Assembly (NCBI RefSeq): GCF_042186555.1
Contig: NC_133324.1
Location: 224,940,645 to 225,004,644 of the forward strand
Length of the DNA stretch: 64,000 nucleotides
Origin: Aquarana catesbeiana
Taxonomy: Eukaryota; Chordata; Amphibia; Anura; Ranidae
Direction of reading: 5' to 3'
Shown: positions 57,173 to 64,000 of the stretch, one piece after another
How the letters are laid out: the number at the start of each line of letters is the position of its first letter
Position numbering within the stretch: the stretch's first letter is position 1
Notes under the pieces: generated by a model
Database searches by the model: none
What the model saw: the letters and a program-made list of their open reading frames with translations, nothing else
Told to the model about the DNA's origin: nothing
Position numbers and translations under genes: made by a program

Positions 57173-59443
57173 CAGTGATGGCGAACCTATGACACGCGTG
57201 CCACAGCTGGCACGTAGAGCCATCTCTGCGGGCACGCGAGAAGGTCCAGGTTCAGGGCGGGGAGAAAACACGGCAGCAAGCAGCAGCGAGGTGCAGGAAA
57301 TTATCTGCATGAGTGAGTGGGCGGCTCCGCAACCTCCATGTGGAAGGCTACAGACCTGAGAGCACGGAAGGGATAGAAGCAAGCAGCGGCGAGGTGCAAG
57401 AAACTGTCTGCACAAGTGAGTGGGCGGCCCTGAATCCTCCGCATGGTAGGCTACAGGCCTGACAGCGCGGGAGGGAGAGAAGAATTTCACCACTTAATTT
57501 TATGGCCGAAGAGGGGCATCCCTGGTGCCTTCTGGAGCCTGGACTCCTCAAACCTCCAACAGTGAGGCCCGGAGAACAGACTGACTGTGGGCCCGGAAGA
57601 CGAGGACAGGCGGAGAGGCGCAGGCTGTGAGGGAGCCGCTGGATGGAACAGAGCAGAGGGCTCTCCCGGATCAAGGATGGAGACAGGTACTGGGCACAAT
57701 TATACACTGATTACCTGCATGCAAAGACTGGGGCAGGGAGGCAGAGTAGGGATTGCAGATAGGGACAGAGCTAGAGGTCTCCCTTTCTCTCAGCTCCCCT
57801 CTTTTTCAGTCCCCCCCCCTGTGTCCCCCCCTTTCTGCTCCCCCTCGCTGTCCCCTCTCTCTGTGTGTCCCCCCTCTCTCTCACTGTCCCCCTCTCTCTG
57901 TGTCCCCTCTCTCTGTGTGAACCCCTCTCTCTGTGTGTCCCCCTCTCTCTGTGTCCCCCCTCTGTGTGTGTGTGTGTGTCCCTCTGTGTGTGTGTCCCCC
58001 CTCTGTGTGTGTGTGTCCCTCTGTGTGTGTGTCCCCCCTCTGTGTGTGTCCCCCCTCTCTCTCTCTGTCCCCCCTCTCTCTCCCCCCACTGTGTGTGTCC
58101 CCCCTCTCTGTGTGTGTGTCCCCCCTCTCTCTCTCTCTCTGTGTCCCCCCTCTCTCTGTGTGTGTCCCACCTCTCTGTGTGCATGTCCCCCCTCTCTCTG
58201 TGCGTGCCCCCCCTCTCTCTGTGTGTGTCCCCCCTCTCTGTGTGTCCCCGCTCTCTCTCTGTGTCCCCCCTCTGTGTGTGTCCCCCCTCTCTCTCTGTGT
58301 GTCCCCCCTCTCTCTCTCTCTCTGTCCCCCCTCACTGTGTGTGTCCCCCCCTCTCTGTCCGTGTGTGTCCCCCCTCTCTGTGTCTCCCCCCTCTGTGTGT
58401 GTCCCCCCTCTTACTGTGTGTCCCCCCTTTCTGTGTGTCCCCCCTCGCTGTGTGTCCCCCCTCTCTCTCTGTGTGCCCCCCCTCTGTGTGTGTCCGCCCT
58501 CTCTCTCTCTGTGTCCCCACTCTCTCTCTCTGTGTCCCCCCTCTGTGAGTGCCCCCCTCTCTGTGTGTGTGTCCCCCCTCTCTGTGTGTGTCCCCCCTCT
58601 CTCTCTCTCTCTCTCTGTCCCCCCTCTGTGTGTGTCCCCCCCTCTGTGTGTGTGTGTGTGTGTCCCCTCTGTGTGTGTCCCCCCTCTCTCTGTGTGTGTC
58701 CCCCCTCTCTCTGTGTGTGTCCCCCCTCTCTCTCTGTGTGTCCCCCCTCTGTGTGTGTGTGTCCCCTCTCTCTCTCTGTGTCCCCTTCTCTCTCTGTGTC
58801 CCCCTCTCTCTCTCTGTGTCCCCCCTCTCTCTCTCTGTGTCCCCCCTCTGTGAGTGCCCCCCCCCCCCTCTCTGTGTGTGTGTCCCCACTCTCTCTCTCA
58901 GTGTCCCCCCGCTCTGTGTGTGTGTCCCCTCTCTCTCTCTCTGTGTCCCCCCCTCTGTGTGTGTGTGTCCCCTCTCTGTGTCTCCCCCCTCTGTGTGTGT
59001 CCCCCCTCTCTCTGTGTGTGTCCCCCCTCTCTCTGTGTGTGTCCCCTCTCTCTGTGTGTCCCCCCTCTCTCTGTCCCCTCTCTCTTTGTGTCCCCCCTCT
59101 CTCTCTCACTGTGTCCCCTCCCTCTCAGCATCTCTCACACCCCTCTCTCTCTCTCTGTCCCCCCTCTGTGTGTGTCCCCCCTGTGTGTGTGTGTGTCCCC
59201 TCTCTGTGTCTCCCCCCTCTGTGTGTGTCCCCCCTCTCTGTGTGTGTGTCCCCCCTCTCTCTCTCTGTGTCCCCCCTCTCTGTGTGTGTGTCCCCCCTCT
59301 TTCTGTGTGTCCCCCTCTGTGTGTGTCCCCTCTCTCTGTGTGTCCCCCCTCTCTCTGTCCCCTCTCTCTCTCTCTGTCCCCCCTCTCTCTCTCACTGTGT
59401 CCCCTCCCTCTCTCTGTCCCCCCTCCCTCTCAGCATCTCTCAA

Positions 59444-59487
<44 letters not shown>

Positions 59488-59731
59488 CCCCCCCTCTCTC
59501 TCTGTGTCCCCCCTCTCTCTCTCTCTGTGTCCCCCCTCTCTCTCTGTCCCCTCCCTCTCTCTCACACACACACAACCTCTCTCTTTTACACACCCCCATC
59601 TCTCTCACACACCCCGTCTCTTTCACTTAGCACCCCTGTCTTGTGAATTGCCGTGTTGGCACTTTGCAACACAAAACCAACTTATTTATTTCAGTTATGG
59701 CACTCGGGCTCAAAAAGGTTTGCTATCACTG
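57173..59731. mobile_element. hAT MITE expanded by a long internal repeat
   Basis: Ends CAGTGATGGCGAACCTATGA and AAAAAGGTTTGCTATCACTG are inverted repeats, and a perfect 8-bp TSD CCCTAGGT flanks them (57165-57172, 59732-59739). Subterminal GGCACGTAGAGCCATCTCTG and TTATGGCACTCGGGCTC are typical of a hAT family found in several tetrapods. Two diverged copies of CTCCGC[AT]ACCTCC / GAGGTGCA[AG]GAAA text lie at 57280-57480. No transposase. Confidence 0.9.
57780..59580 (+). repeat. 1.8-kb pyrimidine-rich compound repeat
   Basis: Irregular tandem CTCTCTCTGTGTGTCCCCC units of about 18-40 bp, about 85-90 percent C/T with TG steps. No unit contains a stop in most frames, so five or six frames appear open for hundreds of codons (the longest, plus 57587-59737, is 716 codons of Ser/Leu/Cys/Pro). 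These are not genes: they have no start context, domain or codon bias, and the mirror frames are equally open. Confidence 0.95.
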
Positions 59732-59739
59732 CCCTAGGT

Positions 59740-60200
59740 CATTCAGAATTCAGTGACAGGTGCGTTTTACCAGCAATTGATCAAGTGGGCTTTGTATTAG
59801 ACTTGTATAGAAATGCAAAACGTGTCTGATGCAAAAAAAAAAAGGGCTATCGACACAGGCCCTGAAACACCTTCCAAAAGGGTTACATAAGCTCTTTTCA
59901 ACTATTCTGGACCTGTTTCTTTTTATGGCAAAAAAATAAGCCCTATGTTGGGCTTGTTGACTTTTTTTTTTTTTTGGTAAGTGACAGTGAAACAGACAGT
60001 AAAAAAAGTAAAAAAAAATGTGACGTGACATCACACTAATAATAATCAAATGCACAAAAAAGAAATAAAAGTAATGCAAAGAATAAAAATGAAAAAATAC
60101 ACCCTCTTAACAACTTGTAGATTTTTTAATAAGCTACTCAAGAAAAAAATGAGAGTAGCCCCTTTGGTTAAATTTCAGTATTTGGATGCTAATTTTTTTT
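59740..60200. other. no recognised feature
   Basis: AT-rich with several A and T runs (59834-59845, 59961-59975). Confidence 0.3.
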
Positions 60201-60204
60201 TTTT

Positions 60205-60320
60205 TTTTTTGCGGACATTGATTTGCTCATCCCCAAAAGTTCGACAGTTTCAGTGGGCGGACTTGATGGACTACTTCAGTCTTTTTCTGCCGTCACTTTT
60301 CTATGTTTCCAGAAATTAAA
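60205..60320 (+). mobile_element. LINE or SINE 3' tail fragment
   Basis: CGGACTTGATGGACTACTTC, then TCTTTTTCTGCCGTCA and TTTCTATGTTTCC, the standard layout of a CR1/L2-like 3' UTR end. It is different in detail from the tail at 53085. About 100 bp, truncated. Confidence 0.5.
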
Positions 60321-60442
60321 AGAACTAACCTTAGAAACCTGGCATTGTCTTTGGAAATCTGGTGCAAATAAGAAATGTGTTTAAAAGTGTTTATTTGTTT
60401 TTAAATGTGTTAAAACAAAAAAAGAAACAATACAAAAAAAAA

Positions 60443-60444
<2 letters not shown>

Positions 60445-60520
<76 letters not shown>
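60445..60520. repeat. (AT)n microsatellite with GTGTGT/ACACAC ends
   Basis: About 34 AT units, self-complementary, flanked by TGTGTGTAT and ATACACACA, so the whole is palindromic. Confidence 0.95.
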
Positions 60521-60526
<6 letters not shown>

Positions 60527-61523
60527 TCACATTTTGATTGCATTATAATAATGTTAAACATGTTAATATATACTGTGTTAAAAAATTTTTTTAAAGAAAA
60601 GTACATCAATACGTATGAAGTATATCATAAAAATTAGTATGAAATAGTAAAATGCAAACCTGATGTGACAGAGGTAGAATCTGCTTGGAAATCCTAGGAC
60701 TTCCCTCCACATGAATGAAGTAATAGTTATCAGAGCCTGAAGCAGACACAGACAAGGTTACCACTGGCTACCAGAATGTTTGGGTCGCTAGACTTAGGAA
60801 GGTGGGTGGGGGGGGGGTGGGGTACAATATAGTTAATAATTAAAACAAATCAGTTTCCTTAACTTACAGGTGTGTCTACTATTTTACAATAGAGTGAAAA
60901 CATGTAACTAAACAAATACAGGTACTTAAAGTTATGACCTGAAATCATGTTTTCCCCTCCCATGAGTGTAAAGTGGTTTGTCTCTAAGCCTTTTATTACA
61001 GTTTGGTCAGTTCTTTGTCCTGTGAGTGGAGTAGGAGGAGATGCAAGCAGTAAACTAAGGACATGATCAGTGCCTATTGAGAAGTGCAATGTTTGTTAGA
61101 GAGATCTCACATATAGTGTGTGTAGGAGGTAATGGCGCTGAGTGTAACCGGAGACAGCAGCATTGCCTTTGTTGTATGCCTGCGTTACTAATGACAAGGA
61201 AGCCAGGGAACAACACAAACCAAAGCTGTTCTTACAAGTATATTTTAATCTTGTACAGCCCAGGGCATTTGAAAATGAACTACCAATTAAATTAGTAATT
61301 GTTTGCCTGGTAGGTTTGTACTAAATTCTCTATCAAATATATTTCTTGAATCTAGTTAGGCCTGTTTAGTGGATATAAACTGGGAGTAAAGGTAAATTAT
61401 ATGGCTCCCAGTCATACCTTTTTTTTGAATAGACAGTCCCTCTTTTAAGTCTATCAAAGTGGAATTAAGCCTAAAAAACATAGGATTTTTATGACAGCGG
61501 AGACCCAATTAGTTTCTTTTGTC
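60521..61523. other. no recognised feature
   Basis: Contains a G run (60809-60818). No coding or family evidence. Confidence 0.3.
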
Positions 61524-61873
61524 ATAAATAGGAATGGACCTGATGTTTGACACGAACATTGGGTGTTCGTTTGCTCACAAACAAACCGAACATATGGGGC
61601 ATTCGTGGCAAATTAGAGCGCCACGAGATCGCAGTGGACTGATGGCTGCTTATTGGCCAAAGCATGCACCTGACTTGCATGCTTTGGCCAATCACAGCGC
61701 GCTCTGCTGTGAGAGCCATGATTGACCAAAGGCAGGGTGCCTTTAGCCAATCATGGTTTAGGGGGCTAAGTCCACACACTATAGAAGGCTGCTTACATGG
61801 CAGCTGTATAAAGTGTTATGATTGAGAGAACGTTAGCTAGAGTCAGGTTAGGTAATGGCGTGTAGGGAGTTTA

Positions 61874-61907
<34 letters not shown>

Positions 61908-62980
61908 TGCAGTCAGTGTACAGTAAAGAATAGAGTGTATTGAAGTGGTTAAGGGGAACCCTATGACAGAATTAGGGAAAAAAAGGGCATGGGTCCCCCC
62001 TCCCACTCCTTTGGGTCTGGTATAGCTTTTAAGAGGAACTCCGCGCGATGGGAGGCGTCCCGCCGACTGCTGTCTCTTGGCTGTGACAGCTGTTATATAG
62101 GCAGGGGCTGGGCCACCTGGTGACATAACCGAGTGACCCTGTCCCTTCTGACATCATGTGACATCAGAGGGGGCGGGGTCATCCAATTTATGTCAGCGGG
62201 TGGCCCCGCCCTTGCCTATATAACAGTTGTCACATCGAAAAGACAGCAGTCGGCGGGAGCCCTCCCATGGAGGCGGAGTATTTTCGCTTTTTTTCCTATT
62301 TTTCAGGTCCATCGGGTGGTGTGATTGACAATGGATGTATATCACAGGACACTTTTTTTTTTCCTTTATAATAAAGGAATTGTCAAAAACTGTCTTTTGA
62401 GGTTTTTACTTTTTGACACCTTTTTTTGGTGAATGGGTAGGGGTACAATGTACCCGATGCCCATTCACATGGGGGGGTTGGATCTGGGTGCCCCCTTAAG
62501 GGTTAAGGGCATGTTGAGGGCATGTGGCCTGGTATGGTTCAGGAGTGGGGGCGCTCACTCGCCCCCCTCCCATCCTGTCCTCCAGGCTGCATGCTCGGAC
62601 ACGGGTCTGGTATGGATTTTGGTGGGGGGACCCCCACGTCAATTTTTTTTTTAAATGTTGGCGTGGAGTTCCCCTTAAAATCCACACCTTACCTGAAGGG
62701 CCTGGTATGGACTAGGGGGGTGAACCCCCGCTGATTTTTTTCCTTGATTTTTATCTATATTGCAGAGAGTCGGCAATACATTACAGCCACAAGCAATTTT
62801 AAATGACATTTTTTCCTTTAGAAATGTCATTTTGCTGTGGCACTGTAGTACACATCACACAGATGCACCCCTTTACAGGCAGACTAAGGGGACCCCCAGG
62901 CATGATAGTTAAATGAATATTTCATTTTTATTGTTTCACTTTAAGCATTATTAAAGTCACTGCTCCTGAAAAAACTGTCA
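61524..62980 (-). mobile_element. hAT-derived non-autonomous composite
   Basis: The 61540-61800 part (GAACATTGGGTGTTCGTTTG, CCAATCACAGCGCGCTCTGC, GGCCAATCAT-type text) and the 62470-62700 part (GGCATGTTGAGGGCATGTGG, GGTCTGGTATGGATTTTGG) both recur in the TAGGGAT-type hAT repeats around 16903-17244 and 25387-25560. A separate inverted-repeat block lies at 62035-62275 and a TA microsatellite at 61874-61904. Exact ends not fixed. Confidence 0.45.
62035..62275. repeat. inverted repeat block
   Basis: CCGCCGACTGCTGTCT (62069) pairs with AGACAGCAGTCGGCGGG (62242), and CTATATAACAG (62216) with CTGTTATATAG (62090), giving arms of about 75 bp. It may be a small MITE within the composite. Confidence 0.6.
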
Positions 62981-63072
62981 TTTAAAAAAATTTTTTTGCA
63001 ATGATACATGTCCCCTGGGGCAGTACCCAGGTCCCCATACACTTTTTATGGCAATAACTTGCATATAAGCCT

Positions 63073-63216
63073 TTAACCACTTCAGCCCCGGAAGATTTTA
63101 CCCCCTTCCTGACCAGAACACTTTTTACAATTTGGCACTGCGTCGCATTAACTGTTGCGCGGTTGTTTGACGCTGTACCCAAACAAAATTTGCATCCTTT
63201 TTTTCTCATAAATAGA
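63073..63216 (+). mobile_element. TTAA element fragment (copy E, 5' end)
   Basis: TTAACCACTTCAGCCCCGG, then GCACTGCGTCGCATTAACTG and AACAAAATTTGCATCC, matching the first 145 bp of copy B. It is cut at 63216 where gypsy pol sequence begins. Confidence 0.8.
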
Positions 63217-63751
63217 AAATTAGCTTCTACCTGATCTCATCTCCTGCCTATCCCATTATCTTAGGGTATCCCTTGCTTAAACTTCACAACCTGCATATAG
63301 ACTGGGCTACAGAGGAGATTAGGTCCTGGTCCCAGACCTGCATCCAGAATTGCATTAAAACGGCTGACCAGCTGCCCATTTATAACTCGACCACTGCATC
63401 AGTTATGCCAGTCCAGCCCATGCCCATTGAGCTTCCTGCTTTTTCTTATTCAGGACTTTCTGTAACCTGGCATCACTCTATTTTTACTACACCCATTTTA
63501 ACTGGTCTAAGAGGTTCAATCCATCTTTTGGATAAACTACCTCATTCAGTCAGGTGGGGCTTTCAACCTTTTTTTTCAGGGCTCTCTGCTTTCTGCTCGT
63601 GTTTCAGCTATGCGGCTTGACTCCTGTGACACGTCCCCTGCTAACCAACCTGACCTCACAGATCCACGGACCTCTGTCCAGTCTGATGGTCCTGTGCTGG
63701 ATGTCCAGCTTGTTTTGAGGGTCCAGGGGCCCCTCCTCAGAGGAGGGGTAA
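63217..63751 (+). pseudogene. Ty3/gypsy pol remnant with polypurine tract
   Basis: Around 63255-63360 the frame reads PIILGYPLLKLHNLHIDWAT then EIRSWSQTC, the protease-to-RT linker of sushi/gypsy-type Pol proteins. After a short further stretch it jumps to the extreme C-terminus (VLRVQGPLLRGGVM at about 63710-63755), so RT, RNase H and integrase are deleted. The polypurine tract AGAGGAGGGGTAA (63739-63751) lies directly before the LTR. Confidence 0.65.
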
Positions 63752-64000
63752 TGTCAGGATCACTTAAGTGCTCCTGCTCCTCATTCCAGCATTTGGGTTT
63801 TGGCTATTGCATTCTCCCTGTCTGTGTCAACCTGCAAGATGATTGATACGGTCAGTCACCTGTTATAAGCAAGCCAAACGCTCTGTCCCTTGCTTGTGAT
63901 AGAGCCAATGATATCTGTGTTGTTGATCGAGCTCCCTGTCTGTCTGCCCTGCTTTACTATTTTGGATTTCCCTGTGTATGACTTTGGACTGGATTATTGG
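63752..64000 (+). mobile_element. start of a Ty3/gypsy 3' LTR
   Basis: Begins TGTCAGGATCACTTAAG immediately after the polypurine tract, as in vertebrate gypsy LTRs. It continues past the window end, so the length, TATA box and TSD cannot be judged. Confidence 0.6.

Noticed and set aside
57587..59737. 716-codon plus-strand open frame and several 200-365 codon frames on both strands
   Set aside because: All lie in the pyrimidine-rich repeat; five or six frames are open because the unit has no stop codons. No domain, start context or single-frame preference.
1..64000. tRNA, rRNA, riboswitch or bacterial-type operon signals
   Set aside because: None found; composition and repeat content are those of a vertebrate nuclear genome.

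Overview
This window looks like repeat-dense vertebrate nuclear DNA, most likely from a frog and probably a ranid. The reasons are the mix of mobile families (Tc1/mariner, BED-type hAT, CR1/L2-type and L1-type LINEs, DIRS-like and Ty3/gypsy elements, LTRs), many snap-back MITEs, and several repeats I recall from ranid genomes. That species guess rests on memory and was not searched. There are no bacterial operons, rRNA, tRNA or CRISPR arrays. Nearly everything identifiable is a mobile element, usually broken and often nested. The only candidate host coding sequence is one 305-bp exon on the minus strand (45528-45832).

Layout. 1-8.0 kb: L1 3' end, MITE, truncated LTR, a diverged duplicated block, a TTAA-flanked element with a 37-bp minisatellite, a Tc1 remnant, and a minisatellite-bearing hAT-like element with an 8-bp TSD. 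8.9-10.5 kb: a complete but dead Tc1/mariner. 10.9-17.2 kb: MITEs, LINE tails and frog repeats. 17.2-25.4 kb: an 8.1-kb BED-hAT with a perfect 8-bp TSD. Its transposase gene is split by a 2.76-kb insertion (11-bp TSD), which itself contains a 1.2-kb palindromic element (14-bp TSD). 25.9-33.1 kb: TTAA elements, MITEs and a 1.2-kb solo LTR. 34.0-36.2 kb: a second palindromic element with a TTAA element inside one arm. 36.2-40.8 kb: no recognised feature. 40.8-43.5 kb: DIRS-like remnants, gag-like on plus and RT/RNase H on minus. 44.5-45.8 kb: a 31-bp minisatellite element and the candidate exon. 46.3-54.7 kb: a Tc1 transposon split by a third palindromic element (14-bp TSD); this one is interrupted by a 3.3-kb CR1-like LINE and carries an inverted piece of the Tc1. 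54.9-56.5 kb: a TTAA element holding a solo LTR. 57.2-59.7 kb: a hAT MITE (perfect 8-bp TSD) swollen by about 1.8 kb of pyrimidine-rich CTCTGTGTGTCCCCC-type repeat. 60-64 kb: LINE tail, AT repeats, hAT-like composite, and a Ty3/gypsy fragment with polypurine tract and the start of its 3' LTR.

The most interesting pattern is the set of three large palindromic elements (19686-20920, 34047-36209, 47288-54050). They share one asymmetric plan: the left end starts directly as a palindrome arm at a 14-bp target duplication, and the right arm is followed by a 65-105 bp tail found only on that side, then the second duplication copy. That suggests target-primed retroposition followed by snap-back copying, rather than ordinary TIR transposons. 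Their arms also act as internal empty sites that date and delimit later insertions.
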